A program made the position numbers and the translations under genes. This document shows positions 1-9,008 of a stretch of DNA of 64,000 nt, one piece after another. Below the pieces are notes generated by a model. It ran no database searches. It was not told the origin of the DNA and saw only the letters and a list, made by a program, of their open reading frames with translations. Source of the DNA: Peribacillus glennii (lineage in GTDB: Bacteria; Bacillota; Bacilli; Bacillales; DSM-1321); the NCBI RefSeq assembly GCF_003429105.1, contig NZ_QVTD01000003.1:1302001-1366000 (forward strand), given 5' to 3'. Position 1 is the stretch's first letter. Each line of letters begins with the position of its first letter.

Positions 1-537
1 GATGATGTCACTAGTTTCGATGCCGGTGATGCCCATAACCCCGGGTGCAACCCCGCTGACCTGCCTATATCCTTCCGCGACCGAGTCCGGCTGCAACTGG
101 AATAAATGCCTTGTAATGACCAAATTTTCAACAACGGCTGGCCCCAAGGCATCCGGCGTGACATTCCAGTTCCCAAGCCCTACTACAAGGCAGCTGGCAT
201 CCTTTGGTATATTCAGTCTCTTTAAGAAATGGGCCATTTCGTCTGCGAATACCTTTTCTACTTTATTTTGCAATTCTGTATCTTGCTGGCGGATTCCCTG
301 CACCTCGATCGTTAAATAACTTCCCTGTTTTTTTCCAAGCTCCCTTTCGCCTTCTGCAGTGATTTCAACAAGGGAAATGGTTAAATTGTCCACTTCTTTT
401 TCTTTTATTATAACCCCCTGGATTTGCGAGATGTTTTTTTCCCCGGCTATGCCTTTTTGGGCAAGAACCATTTCCGCGGCCTCTACAGCCAGATCAGTCC
501 TTACGGAATATTTGCTTAAGTCAAGGTTTTTGTTCAT
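1..537 (-). CDS. gpr: GPR, germination protease for small acid-soluble spore proteins (partial)
   Basis: N-terminal 179 codons only; the 3' end lies beyond the left edge. The product is the aspartic-type endopeptidase that starts degradation of alpha/beta and gamma SASP during spore germination. The N-terminus runs through a short propeptide into [14 protein letters not shown], the conserved segment around the autoprocessing region of this family. Further in, [17 protein letters not shown] is the family signature region. The start is the ATG at 537, preceded by GGGAGG at good spacing. A sequence matching a forespore-type -10 (AATACTA, 575-581) lies upstream, but no convincing -35 was found. 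rpsT is divergent next door, as in B. subtilis. Confidence 0.95.
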   Translation of the reverse strand, partial: MNKNLDLSKYSVRTDLAVEAAEMVLAQKGIAGEKNISQIQGVIIKEKEVDNLTISLVEITAEGERELGKKQGSYLTIEVQGIRQQDTELQNKVEKVFADEMAHFLKRLNIPKDASCLVVGLGNWNVTPDALGPAVVENLVITRHLFQLQPDSVAEGYRQVSGVAPGVMGITGIETSDII

Positions 538-711
538 GACGGCCTCCCATGGATCGTAAATTTCATATACATTCTAGTATTTTCCATAGTTTCTTGTTGC
601 CATTCTCTTATATTTCTTTTTTATCGATCAGTTTTTTGGTACAATATCGTGTAACGAGATAAAGCTCCTGAGCGCCGAACAGTATTTCCTTTTTTGAATC
701 TTATTCTGGTA

Positions 712-740
712 TTGCATTACAGCGTACTGTCTGATACAAT
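712..740 (+). promoter_or_regulatory. Sigma-A type promoter of rpsT
   Basis: TTGCAT (712-717) and TACAAT (735-740) are separated by 17 bp, which fits a housekeeping promoter. It would give a leader of about 70 nt before rpsT. The leader contains a small complementary pair TCGAG/CTCGA upstream of the ribosome binding site. Whether this serves S20 autoregulation is not shown. Confidence 0.6.
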
Positions 741-818
741 ATCTTTTGTGCTATTTGAGTAAGGATTTGAAAGGTCGAGTTCATATAGTCTCGATTTCTT
801 GTGTAGGAGGTGAACGGA

Positions 819-1085
819 ATGCCAAACATTAAATCTGCTATCAAACGTGTAAAAACTAGTGACGAGAGCCGTGCTCATAACGCAACTGTAAAATCTACAA
901 TGCGTACATCAGTGAAGAACGTTGAAGCTGCATTAGCAAACAATGAAGTTGAAGCTGCGAAAGAAGCTCTTTTAACAGCTGCTAAGAAGTTAGACAAGGC
1001 TGCATCTAAAGGACTAATCCATAAAAATGCGGCAGCCCGTAAAAAATCTCGTTTAGCGAAAAGACTTAATTCATTAAACGCTTAA
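819..1085 (+). CDS. rpsT: 30S ribosomal protein S20
   Basis: An 88-aa basic helical protein that binds 16S rRNA and stabilises the 30S subunit. The sequence beginning [16 protein letters not shown] and the Lys/Ala-rich body, ending in a basic tail, are typical of S20. The start is ATG at 819 after a strong TAGGAGGTGAACGGA; a GTG nine bases upstream lies inside the Shine-Dalgarno and is rejected. It is transcribed alone, with its own promoter and terminator, divergent from gpr and convergent with holA, as in B. subtilis. Confidence 0.98.
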   Translation: MPNIKSAIKRVKTSDESRAHNATVKSTMRTSVKNVEAALANNEVEAAKEALLTAAKKLDKAASKGLIHKNAAARKKSRLAKRLNSLNA

Positions 1086-1098
1086 TGAATGGCAATGA

Positions 1099-1125
1099 AC
1101 GATCCGATTTTAGGGTCGTTTTTTT
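1099..1125 (+). terminator. Intrinsic terminator of rpsT
   Basis: The stem ACGATCC/GGGTCGT is followed by a run of seven T on the plus strand, 14 bp after the rpsT stop. Confidence 0.85.
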
Positions 1126-1143
1126 CTTTCTAAAAACGCAGGA

Positions 1144-1171
1144 AAAGGTGAGGGGATATCCCCTCACCTTT
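1144..1171 (-). terminator. Perfect 28-bp palindrome at the holA stop codon
   Basis: AAAGGTGAGGGG and CCCCTCACCTTT flank a central ATAT, with no mismatch. The palindrome contains the holA stop codon (1164-1166). It is most simply the holA terminator, lying back-to-back with the rpsT terminator; the T-tail on the minus strand is short. Confidence 0.6.
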
Positions 1172-2180
1172 CGATTTTTAGCAGCAGCAGTTCCAAAGTC
1201 AATGCCTTATCTGCCTGGCCTGTTTTGATTTTATAATCCGCGTCGGCCAACTCGTTTATAATCCTTAACAATTCCGCCTCATGGAATTTGCCGGTTTTTT
1301 CAAGGGCCAGCTTCACCCTGTAGGGATGGATGCGGAGGGCTCCTGCGATTTTTTGCTGGCTGTAACCCTGTTTTGCCATTTCTTTTACTTGATACATAAG
1401 CCTTACCTGGCTTGCCATCACGCCAAGGATTTTAATCGGCTCCTCATTTTGCCTCAGCAGCTCATGAAAGATCCCGACAGCCTCCTCCACATTTTTTTGG
1501 AGCACTTTATCCACAAGTGTAAATACGTTTTGCTCAAGTGACTTCGCAACTAATTTTTCAACCGTGGCAGCATCAATCCGTTTTTCTTCATCCACGTAAA
1601 GCGCCATCTTATCTATTTCATTGGTAAGGATCATTAAATTTGTACCCGCAAGGTCCAGCAAGAGGTCGATGGCATTTTCATCAATTTGGACTGTGGATGC
1701 TGCTGCGCGTTCCCTTATCCATATTTTCAACTCGTGCTCACCCAGTTTTTTCGCTTCGACCGTTACCGCTTTCCGCTTTAATTCCTTGGTGATTTTTTTC
1801 CGCTCATCCAGCTTTTCGTACGGCGCCGTCAACACAAGAATGGAATATGGTGCTGGATCTGAGATGTAGTGCTCCAATTTCTTAACGTCATGCTCCACTT
1901 TTTGCCTGGACTTCTCTGCTGTTAAAAAAAAGGGATTCTGCATAAAAACGAGACGCCTTTCCCCCATGAATGGCAGGGTTTCCACATCCTCAAGGACTGT
2001 TTCGACTGGAGTCTCCTCCAAATCGTACTGCGAGAAATTAAAATCTGCTTCCTCTTCCGTTAACGCATTCTGCATCAACAACTGCTTTGTTTCATTTATT
2101 AAAAATGTTTCCGTTCCATATAATAAGTACACAGGTGCAAATTTCTTTCGTCTCAAGTCTTTCCAAACATCTAATACCAC
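1164..2180 (-). CDS. holA: DNA polymerase III subunit delta (clamp loader)
   Basis: A 338-aa delta subunit of the clamp loader, which opens the beta clamp. Family features are the N-terminal segment with PVYLLYGTETFLINET, the central DLAGTNLMILTNEIDKMALY helices, and the C-terminal collar domain with ALTLELLLLKIER. The start is GTG at 2180 behind an AGAGGCGG ribosome binding site. The position between rpsT and the comE operon matches B. subtilis yqeN. Length is normal for the family. Confidence 0.95.
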   Translation of the reverse strand: MVLDVWKDLRRKKFAPVYLLYGTETFLINETKQLLMQNALTEEEADFNFSQYDLEETPVETVLEDVETLPFMGERRLVFMQNPFFLTAEKSRQKVEHDVKKLEHYISDPAPYSILVLTAPYEKLDERKKITKELKRKAVTVEAKKLGEHELKIWIRERAAASTVQIDENAIDLLLDLAGTNLMILTNEIDKMALYVDEEKRIDAATVEKLVAKSLEQNVFTLVDKVLQKNVEEAVGIFHELLRQNEEPIKILGVMASQVRLMYQVKEMAKQGYSQQKIAGALRIHPYRVKLALEKTGKFHEAELLRIINELADADYKIKTGQADKALTLELLLLKIER

Positions 2181-2686
2181 GATACCGCCTCTTTTTTATG
2201 TATTCATCTTCTTATGGTATAGGTGGTTTCGTAATTTGACAAGATAAATGGGAATCGGCCCATATAAGAGGCCAACTCCCGATCTATATGAACGCAGGAA
2301 AGAAAGGCCCGGGATACTTCCTTTTCCCGCGGTAATAAAGTCTTTTCATACCTCGCTCCTATAAAAAGAGCAGGCACATGAGTCAAGAAAGTCTGGAATG
2401 TGATTGAAACTGTTGTACTGCTTTGTACCTTTATTTTCACCTTCCAAATTGTAAACTATTTGTGACAACTCTTGTCAGTATAGGAAAATGAAAAGCAGAA
2501 ACACTCAGATAATGTCTCGACAAAACAACTTCCACGTCCTTTTGATCGGTATTAGTAAATCCATGCAGGTGGTAACTCCGTTTAAAACGAAACAACGTTC
2601 ATACAATCAAAGATTTTTCGAATAGGCGGGCTGTAGATTTTTTTTTTGTAATCGCTTATACTATTAGTGAAATAGGAGGGGTAGAC
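2181..2686. other. Intergenic stretch upstream of holA and yqzM
   Basis: About 500 bp without a recognisable gene. An open frame on the minus strand (2204-2440, 78 codons) has no spaced ribosome binding site and no similarity I can recall. The region should hold the promoters of holA (minus) and yqzM (plus). TATACTA near 2660 could be a -10 for yqzM, but I see no matching -35. Confidence 0.4.
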
Positions 2687-2821
2687 ATGAACGATTTTGA
2701 AAAGAATGTACAATATAAGGGTAACGACGCTATTGATTCTGCATGGGGATTTATTGTTTCTTTCGGATTTTTTGCAACTATGTTCATTATCGCTACCGTA
2801 ATTCATTACGTCGGCTCATAA
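2687..2821 (+). CDS. yqzM: YqzM family small membrane protein
   Basis: A 44-aa protein with a strong GGAGGGG ribosome binding site. The N-terminus (MNDFEKNVQ) is polar and is followed by AIDSAWGFIVSFGFF and a single hydrophobic helix. This is the pattern of the YqzM family of conserved small Bacillus proteins, encoded opposite comEC. In Bacillus, YqzM has been connected to competence-related membrane functions; I infer only that it is a small membrane protein. A plus-strand terminator follows. Confidence 0.88.
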   Translation: MNDFEKNVQYKGNDAIDSAWGFIVSFGFFATMFIIATVIHYVGS

Positions 2822-2948
2822 TGGAACCGGGTACATAGGTAACTTGCTTCCCTGAGGCCCTAGATTCCTGCACATCAGCAAAAGGACTCTTATAGAAAAC
2901 ATAAGAATGAAGAATATTTGTATGAGCCATCATATAAGTATGCCGCTT

Positions 2949-2976
2949 GAGACTGAAGCAAAGCAGTCTCTTTTTT
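2949..2976 (+). terminator. Intrinsic terminator downstream of yqzM
   Basis: The stem GAGACTG/CAGTCTC has an 8-nt loop and is followed by six T on the plus strand. Confidence 0.8.
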
Positions 2977-2998
2977 AATTGGCGGGGAGAAACCTAAA

Positions 2999-3202
2999 CT
3001 ATCCTTCCTGCATATAGCCAAGCACAGGCCTAAATACACCATGTTCTCTGGCATTTGCCTTTGTGACCCGCATCCCCACAAAGCTGCCTCTTTGTTTGTG
3101 CAATGTTATGCTGCTGACGCCTTCCTTGTCCTGTGAGCCTGACCGCTTATTTGCCTTCGCTTCTATAAAGGCTGGCCATCGGTCAATTTGATAATACTCC
3201 AT
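2999..3202 (-). CDS. Unrecognised 67-codon ORF after comEC
   Basis: The frame opens with ATG directly at the comEC stop codon and encodes a basic, soluble-looking peptide starting MEYYQIDRWPAF. I do not recognise it. There is no spaced ribosome binding site, so expression would need coupling to comEC termination. It could equally be noncoding sequence with a chance open frame. Part of it (around 3090-3115) faintly resembles the end of the repeat at 41.9 kb. Confidence 0.2.
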   Translation of the reverse strand: MEYYQIDRWPAFIEAKANKRSGSQDKEGVSSITLHKQRGSFVGMRVTKANAREHGVFRPVLGYMQEG

Positions 3203-3203
3203 A

Positions 3204-5501
3204 CTATGGCAGGACGGTTGAAAAGGTTCCTTGTTTACCCTTGAAACGATATGTGATCCCGCCATTTTCGTCTGTACGGTACACCACGATTTTCCTTTTT
3301 TTCAATGATTTGGTTACTTGGGCGTGAGGATGGCCATATCGGTTTCCCTTTCCCGCTGATATGATTGCTGTCGTGGGCTTTAATACATCCAGAAGCAATT
3401 CCGAAGTAGAGGTTTTGCTGCCATGATGCCCTGCCTTCAAGATATCTGCCCTTATGTCAGGATATCTGCGGATGATTGCTTCTTCCCCTTCTACTCCCAA
3501 ATCACCCGTAAAAAGCCATCGCTTTCCACCTAATTCAGCATAAATCACTATCGAGGATTCATTCTTATCTTCTTCAGCCCGAAAGGGATTCAGGATATAA
3601 AAAGTGTACGCTCCTGCCTTCCATTGATTGCCCATTTGCACGGTCTTCACACGTATATTGGAAGCCACGGCTAATACGTCGAATTGCCTCTTCAAGTATT
3701 CCTGCTCTGATCCTTTCCCAATTATCATTTCGCTTACCCCGATTCCACCCGCCACTTCCCTGACGCTTCCGATATGGTCCGCGTCCGGGTGGGTCAGGAT
3801 TAACTTATCAAGCCGCCCTATACCCTTACTCTTAAGGAACGGCAAAATAATATCCGTCCCAGTGTTAAAGCTGCTCCTCCTCCGTTCCCATTCCTCCTGT
3901 TCAAAGTTGATCCGCCCTCCTGTATCAATTAAATAATTTCCCTTATCGAATGGCAGCCTAATAAATACCGAATCGCCCTGCCCTACATCGATAAAGGCAA
4001 TCTCGCCTGTCGGGTCCAGTTTTTCGATATGCAGTTGAAAAAATAGCAGCAGGATCATCCAGGCAAAGCAATAGCCTGTTTTTACCCGCAAGGAAGCATC
4101 CCAACAAATAAACAATAAGAGCATGCCTGAAACTAGCAATATCATTATTATCATAGATGGCTTTCCAAAAGCCACCGAAGCAAGCGGGAGTTTGGACGCA
4201 AAATTCGCTGCTCCATTACTTGCCGAAATAATCAAACTAAGGAACGATAGGAATATTTGTCCTGCGGGTGGGAAACAGACATGAATGGCTAGGGTGACCG
4301 TGGAATATGGAAGGAGGAGGGAATAAAGGGGAACAAACAAGACATTCAAAAACACTCCCAGGACGGTTACTTCATAGAAGTGAAATAGGAGTATTGGAAG
4401 CGTGGCCATTTGGCAAATCAAGCTGACCAAAAAGAGCTGCACCAATTTACCTTCATACCGCTTTATGATCTGCCCCGACAAGATTATCGAAAAGGCCGCA
4501 GCAAAAGAGAGTTGAAACCCTATATTAAAAAGCATATACGGCTGCAGGAGAAGCAGTGCAAGATATACAAGGATAATCGATTTTGAAATCGACAGGCTTT
4601 TTTTATAGTATGAAAGCAAAAAAAAGATCATGGTCATTAGGCACGCCCGCCAAACGGAGGGGCTTGCGCCGGAAAGGATGACATAAATCGGCAGCAGAAC
4701 AAGGATCGACAAACTCATTCTCTCTCTCGTAATGCCAATCCTGATTCCTGAATAGAAGACAAGCCCTGACAGGAAGCTCACATGGAGTCCCGAAATAGCA
4801 AGAAGATGCACAAGTCCAAGCTTTTGGAAAACGGTAAGTTCATTCTCATTGATTTCCTTTTGTTCCCCAAAAAGAAGAGCAGCCACATACCCCCCAGAAT
4901 CCTCCGGGAAATTTCTTTCTATATAAGCCAATCCCTTTTGCCGGAGCTTCTTTATACCCTGTACGATATTATTGTGTCCATACGAACAGTTTGTTAATGA
5001 GAAGCGTTCAGCCTTTAATATCCAATGGGTCCCCTGCTGCCTTAAATATTGCTGGTAATCGAAGCTATTTTCATTCCGCCGGCTTTCCGGTTGTTCAAGC
5101 ATACCTTGAACACTGCAGTAAAGCCCAGGTTCCATGTTTTGTTCAAGCATCAGTTTTTCGTCCTCCGCTTTAATGATATACCTTAGCTGGAGCTTCTCAC
5201 CGGTATCAGATCGGACGGAGCCCCGGAGCATGTTCCCATCAATGTCCGGCATTTCAGAAAGAGTGATGTTAAAGGAGGTTTCTTGTCCAGTGAAGGAGGT
5301 AGTGCTAAGATGTTCCGAAATAAAAGCGGCGGTAAAGAAGAGCATCAAAGTCGCAGCCTGCAGGAGCACAGCACAAGCATTGCCTCTGTAGAAAACCAAT
5401 AAGAGAAAAACCAGTGTACAAATGATAAATTCCCATCCGAAAAAAGAAAAGGCCGTTACACCAAGGGTTGCTGAAACGGCCATCAAAAGCAGGGTAGCCA
5501 T
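3204..5501 (-). CDS. comEC: ComEC, DNA internalisation channel
   Basis: A 765-aa polytopic membrane protein that forms the channel moving single-stranded transforming DNA across the cytoplasmic membrane. It has N-terminal membrane segments, an outer loop domain, and a competence domain containing LGLVHLLAISGLHVSF. The C-terminal metallo-beta-lactamase-like domain carries the metal motif THPDADHIG and a later GHHGSKTS. Start at 5501 follows GGAGGACTT. It lies 12 bp after comEB in the comEA-comEB-comEC operon. Full length, with no sign of decay. Confidence 0.97.
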   Translation of the reverse strand: MATLLLMAVSATLGVTAFSFFGWEFIICTLVFLLLVFYRGNACAVLLQAATLMLFFTAAFISEHLSTTSFTGQETSFNITLSEMPDIDGNMLRGSVRSDTGEKLQLRYIIKAEDEKLMLEQNMEPGLYCSVQGMLEQPESRRNENSFDYQQYLRQQGTHWILKAERFSLTNCSYGHNNIVQGIKKLRQKGLAYIERNFPEDSGGYVAALLFGEQKEINENELTVFQKLGLVHLLAISGLHVSFLSGLVFYSGIRIGITRERMSLSILVLLPIYVILSGASPSVWRACLMTMIFFLLSYYKKSLSISKSIILVYLALLLLQPYMLFNIGFQLSFAAAFSIILSGQIIKRYEGKLVQLFLVSLICQMATLPILLFHFYEVTVLGVFLNVLFVPLYSLLLPYSTVTLAIHVCFPPAGQIFLSFLSLIISASNGAANFASKLPLASVAFGKPSMIIMILLVSGMLLLFICWDASLRVKTGYCFAWMILLLFFQLHIEKLDPTGEIAFIDVGQGDSVFIRLPFDKGNYLIDTGGRINFEQEEWERRRSSFNTGTDIILPFLKSKGIGRLDKLILTHPDADHIGSVREVAGGIGVSEMIIGKGSEQEYLKRQFDVLAVASNIRVKTVQMGNQWKAGAYTFYILNPFRAEEDKNESSIVIYAELGGKRWLFTGDLGVEGEEAIIRRYPDIRADILKAGHHGSKTSTSELLLDVLKPTTAIISAGKGNRYGHPHAQVTKSLKKRKIVVYRTDENGGITYRFKGKQGTFSTVLP

Positions 5502-5513
5502 AAGTCCTCCTGT

Positions 5514-6086
5514 CTAATTGCTTTGCACACCGAATAAAGCGTCTGCCTGTTTCAGAAGGGAATCCAAGCGCTTGTCCCCGGCACCGCTTTCCTTTAATTG
5601 TGAAAGCAATGAAATAACGAAATCATGTTTTTCTTTACCATTTACTTCAATGAGCAAAGGATTAGCCTGTACCTGTTCTGTGAAAACACCGGCTTTTGCG
5701 AAAAGCTCGATTGCATATGGGTGGTTTTTATAATCTTCTGCGTAATAAACGGTTTTAATCCCCGCCTGGATAATTGACTTGCAGCATTGCAGACACGGAT
5801 AATGCGTCACATATATTTCTGCCCCGGCCGTAGGCACCCCGAATTTGGCGCACTGTAAAATGGCATTCATCTCTGCGTGGATCGTTCTGACGCAATGATT
5901 ATCGATGACATAACAGCCATTGTCAATGCAATGGTCCCCGCCTGCAATGGAACCATTATAGCCCCCCGCAATGATCCGTTTATCCCTCACAATCGTGGCT
6001 CCTACAGTCAAACGTGTGCATGTGCTTCGCAGTGCGAGCAATTGGCTCTGAGCCATAAAATACTGATTCCAACTGATGCGTTCCAT
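5514..6086 (-). CDS. comEB: ComEB, deoxycytidylate deaminase family protein
   Basis: A 190-aa zinc-dependent dCMP deaminase, which converts dCMP to dUMP. Zinc and catalytic motifs are visible: THAEMNAI (His and catalytic Glu) and PCLQC (two Cys ligands). The additional Cys/His residues around DHCIDNGC fit bacterial dCMP deaminases. It is the middle gene of the competence operon; known B. subtilis work finds comEB itself dispensable for transformation. The C-terminal tail of about 40 residues is somewhat longer than the core domain. Confidence 0.95.
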   Translation of the reverse strand: MERISWNQYFMAQSQLLALRSTCTRLTVGATIVRDKRIIAGGYNGSIAGGDHCIDNGCYVIDNHCVRTIHAEMNAILQCAKFGVPTAGAEIYVTHYPCLQCCKSIIQAGIKTVYYAEDYKNHPYAIELFAKAGVFTEQVQANPLLIEVNGKEKHDFVISLLSQLKESGAGDKRLDSLLKQADALFGVQSN

Positions 6087-6173
6087 TACCTGCTCCCCTT
6101 TGTTAATGATCCGATTTCTTCCTTCATTCTACCCTGTTCCCATACATTTGTGTAGGGTTCGCGCCTATCCCCG

Positions 6174-6836
6174 TTATTTCACGGATATGGAATCCATTAA
6201 TTTTTCGAATGTCTTGTCTCCTATTCCAGTGATATTCTTCAAGTCTTCAATCTTCTGAAATGGACCGTTCTTCTCCCTGTATTCGATAATCGCCGAGGAC
6301 TTGGATGGTCCAATCCCTGACAGGGTCTCCAATTCGGCTGCTTCTGCTGTATTGATATTAACTTTAACTCCAGCACTTCCGCCATTTGCAGCGGATCCTG
6401 ATATTTTTGCTTGCATTGATGCAGCCGAAGATCCAGGGGCTTCACCTATTTCCGGTACATATATAACCATTTGATCCTCTACCAGCTGGGCCAGGTTCAC
6501 CTGATCTTTATCAGCCTTACCTGTGAAGTTCCCAGCTTGTGCAATCACATCTATTACCCGGTCACCATGTTTTGCAACGAAAACGCCAGGTGTTTTGACT
6601 TCCCCCTTTACATCTACTTTCATTATTTGCGGTTCTTTCGGTTCACCAGGAGTGCCTGATATTTTGCTTCCATCTTCAAAGCCTGTTTCTCCTGCTGTAA
6701 AACCCGGTTCCCCTTCCACGCTTAACACTCCTTTTTCCGTGACTTGGGGAGATTGCTGGTAAAAATAATAACCGGCAATTGAAATTACTAATATAAGGAA
6801 GAGAACCCCTAATTTTTTGTCTCTTGGCGTATTCAT
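6174..6836 (-). CDS. comEA: ComEA, competence DNA receptor
   Basis: A 220-aa membrane-anchored DNA-binding protein of the transformation apparatus. One N-terminal helix (about residues 8-26) anchors it. A low-complexity linker and a SLBB-type segment (VDVKGEVKTPGVF) follow. The C-terminal helix-hairpin-helix repeats (LETLSGIGPSKSSAIIEY and IKNITGIG-like DLKNITGIG) bind double-stranded DNA. Start is ATG at 6836 after GGAGG; the open frame continues upstream across comER, which is an artefact. It is the first gene of the comE operon and divergent from comER. Confidence 0.95.
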   Translation of the reverse strand: MNTPRDKKLGVLFLILVISIAGYYFYQQSPQVTEKGVLSVEGEPGFTAGETGFEDGSKISGTPGEPKEPQIMKVDVKGEVKTPGVFVAKHGDRVIDVIAQAGNFTGKADKDQVNLAQLVEDQMVIYVPEIGEAPGSSAASMQAKISGSAANGGSAGVKVNINTAEAAELETLSGIGPSKSSAIIEYREKNGPFQKIEDLKNITGIGDKTFEKLMDSISVK

Positions 6837-6939
6837 AGAATAAAAACCTCCAACTGTTTTTTCTGATTCTTCAGTCATAAGATTTCTGTCTGAAACATAC
6901 TGTGTTATGAGAAGTTCCGGCTTAGAGAGGGGGAGATTT

Positions 6940-7767
6940 ATGAAAGTCGGTGTAATTGGAACAGGAAATATGGGGACCATTCTCATTGAAGCACTGCTTG
7001 AAGCTGGGGCGCTTGCTCCATCTGATTTGACGATTACAAATCGTACGCTCTCGAAAGCGCTTGCCCTTAAAGATAAGCACCCTGGGATATCAGTGGCCAA
7101 TTCTTGCCAAATAGCAGCCAAAGAATCAGAAGCCATTTTCATTTGTGTAAAACCAATGGAATTTTACAAGGTCATTTCAGAGATAAGGCCTTATATAGAC
7201 AAAAATCAATGTGTCATATCAATAACCAGCCCTATATCAGTAAGGCAGCTCGAATCTATGCTTGAATGCAGCTGTGCCCGTATGATACCAAGCATTACAA
7301 ACCGGGCATTGGCAGGGGTCTCTTTGTTAAGCTTCGGGGAAAGGTGTTCTCCTGAATGGGTATCAGCCCTGACTGACCTGGCAGCGAATATTTCCACTCC
7401 GATAAAGATTGAAAATGAAATTACCAGGGTGGCCTCTGACATAGTCAGCTGCGGACCGGCATTCTTCAGCTATTTGGCAAGGGCATTTATCGAGGGGGCA
7501 TGCAAGGTAACGAAAATCGACGAAGACACGGCAACTCTATTAACGGAAAAAATGCTTTTGGGACTCGGGGAGCTCTTAAAAAAGGAAATCTACACGCTGC
7601 CAGCCCTTCAGGATAAAGTATGTGTGAAAGGCGGCATTACCGGGGAAGGAATAAAAGTGCTGGAAGCCGAAGTGGGGGAAATGTTTGAGCATCTTTTCCA
7701 TGCGACACATGGTAAATTCCGTCATGAACTGGAAAAGATCGAGGAGCAATATGGAACTCAATACTAA
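6940..7767 (+). CDS. comER: ComER, pyrroline-5-carboxylate reductase-like protein
   Basis: A 275-aa protein with an N-terminal Rossmann fold (VGVIGTGNMGTILIEALLEA) and the C-terminal dimerisation helices of the ProC family. In Bacillus, comER lies divergent from comEA and is implicated in sporulation and biofilm control rather than proline synthesis. The KGGITGEGIKVLE segment resembles the ProC substrate region but is altered from the usual GGTT form, in line with a divergent role. Start is ATG at 6940 after GGGGGAG. In-frame upstream ATG at 6907 lacks a ribosome binding site. Confidence 0.93.
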   Translation: MKVGVIGTGNMGTILIEALLEAGALAPSDLTITNRTLSKALALKDKHPGISVANSCQIAAKESEAIFICVKPMEFYKVISEIRPYIDKNQCVISITSPISVRQLESMLECSCARMIPSITNRALAGVSLLSFGERCSPEWVSALTDLAANISTPIKIENEITRVASDIVSCGPAFFSYLARAFIEGACKVTKIDEDTATLLTEKMLLGLGELLKKEIYTLPALQDKVCVKGGITGEGIKVLEAEVGEMFEHLFHATHGKFRHELEKIEEQYGTQY

Positions 7768-7820
7768 CATTCGCCAGGCAAAGATGTATTCCTTCTTCTA
7801 ACCTAGAAAAATTTAATTAA

Positions 7821-7910
7821 AAAAGAACCGTTTTGTGTCTATGCACGCTGGGGCGCACCGCTTTTGGAGCGGGCCGGAGGGAAGCATAAACACGATAAAA
7901 CGGTTCTTTT
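7821..7910. terminator. Long hairpin between convergent comER and yqeM
   Basis: AAAAGAACCGTTTT (7821-7834) pairs perfectly with AAAACGGTTCTTTT (7897-7910). An inner imperfect arm GTGTCTATGC/GCATAAACAC continues the stem around a GC-rich centre. A- and T-runs on both sides allow termination in both directions. It is larger than a usual terminator. Confidence 0.7.
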
Positions 7911-8655
7911 ATATTTTCCTTGCAACAAATAAAATTCTTTCTGTCTTTTCATGTACAGGTACTTCTTCCAAATCCGAGAGTACTTCCAATACCTCAAATC
8001 CAGAATCCTCCAGCCACTTTTCATACTGGCCAATCGAATATGTACGCTGGTAGTGCAATTCATCAAATCGGTCGTACAGACCAGTTTCCCCATCAAGCAC
8101 AAAAAAGCTTAAATCATGCTCCACGCTGTATGGTTCCTCACCCGGGAAACAGTCCCAGATATAGGATACTTCTATGTCATTGATTGCGAAAGTATGATTT
8201 TGAAATATGTACTCCATCTTATAGATGGAGTGGACATCAAACAAGAACAGTCCATTGGCTTTTAAGTGGCGGTGAACCCCGCTGAAGGTACGGGGAATGT
8301 CCTTTTGTTCACGAATATAATTCAGGGAATCACAGAAAATCGTGACAAAATCATATTCACCAAGACCTTCAAGTTCCGCCATATTTTGCTGGAAGAAGGG
8401 AATGGAAAGCCCCTGTTTGGCTGCCTTATCACTGGCAACAGCTAGCATTTCCTCTGATAAATCCACTCCCGAAACAGAAAATCCGTGCTTGGCCAGTTCA
8501 ATGGTAAATTCCCCGGTACCACAGGCAAGATCAAGGCCTCTTCTACCTTCCGCCTGATATCGATCCATTCTCGACAGCAGTAAATATACCCATTTTTCAT
8601 ATGGAGCATCTTTCATTAAAAAATCGTAGACATGGGCAAAGCGTTCATACGTCAT
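7909..8655 (-). CDS. yqeM: Class I SAM-dependent methyltransferase YqeM
   Basis: A 248-aa methyltransferase. Motif I GLDLACGTGEF and the following SVSGVDLSEEM acidic strand form the SAM site near residues 40-65. Substrate is not established; the family is conserved beside rsfS in bacilli. The ATG overlaps the rsfS stop by 4 nt, so translation is probably coupled. The stop codon sits inside the base of the 7821-7910 hairpin. It is the last gene of the yqeG-yqeM run. Confidence 0.93.
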   Translation of the reverse strand: MTYERFAHVYDFLMKDAPYEKWVYLLLSRMDRYQAEGRRGLDLACGTGEFTIELAKHGFSVSGVDLSEEMLAVASDKAAKQGLSIPFFQQNMAELEGLGEYDFVTIFCDSLNYIREQKDIPRTFSGVHRHLKANGLFLFDVHSIYKMEYIFQNHTFAINDIEVSYIWDCFPGEEPYSVEHDLSFFVLDGETGLYDRFDELHYQRTYSIGQYEKWLEDSGFEVLEVLSDLEEVPVHEKTERILFVARKI

Positions 8656-9008
8656 TGACTCAGTTCACTCTGCACATCCTCGATTGGTGCGTCTCCCCAC
8701 AAACGTTCAAGATTATAATAGCTTCTTTCGTCGCGATGGAAAATATGGGCTACAACATTTCCAAGGTCAACCAAAACCCATTTTGCTTCATCGAAGCCTT
8801 CCATCCTTTCGATATGATAGCCCTTTTCTCCGGCTTTTTCCTTCATTTCCCGTGCAATCGCCTGTACCTGTTTGTCGGAGTTCCCATGGCATATCAAAAA
8901 GTAGTCCGCAACAAGCGAAATTCCTTTCATGTTCAACACAATGATATCTTCCGCTCTTTTATCATCCGCCGCTTTTACTGCTGTATTTAATAATTCTCTT
9001 TCATTCAT
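8652..9008 (-). CDS. rsfS: Ribosome silencing factor RsfS
   Basis: A 118-aa protein of the RsfS/Iojap family. It binds L14 on the 50S subunit and blocks subunit joining when translation must be slowed. Recognisable segments are DYFLICHGNSDKQVQAIA, the EGFDEAKWVLVDLGNVV stretch and HIFHRDERSYYNLERLW near the C-terminus. It overlaps yqeK by 4 nt upstream and yqeM by 4 nt downstream. Confidence 0.96.
   Translation of the reverse strand: MNERELLNTAVKAADDKRAEDIIVLNMKGISLVADYFLICHGNSDKQVQAIAREMKEKAGEKGYHIERMEGFDEAKWVLVDLGNVVAHIFHRDERSYYNLERLWGDAPIEDVQSELSQ

Noticed and set aside
2..559. Two plus-strand open frames (2-319 and 359-559)
   Set aside because: They are antisense to gpr, whose minus-strand translation gives a clear GPR protein.
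2204..2440. 78-codon minus-strand frame between yqzM and holA
   Set aside because: Its GTG start has no spaced ribosome binding site and the product resembles nothing I know.
3090..3130. Possible fourth copy of the dispersed repeat (CCTTCCTTGTCCTGTGAGCC)
   Set aside because: Only about 13 bp match the end of copy A; too short to separate from chance.
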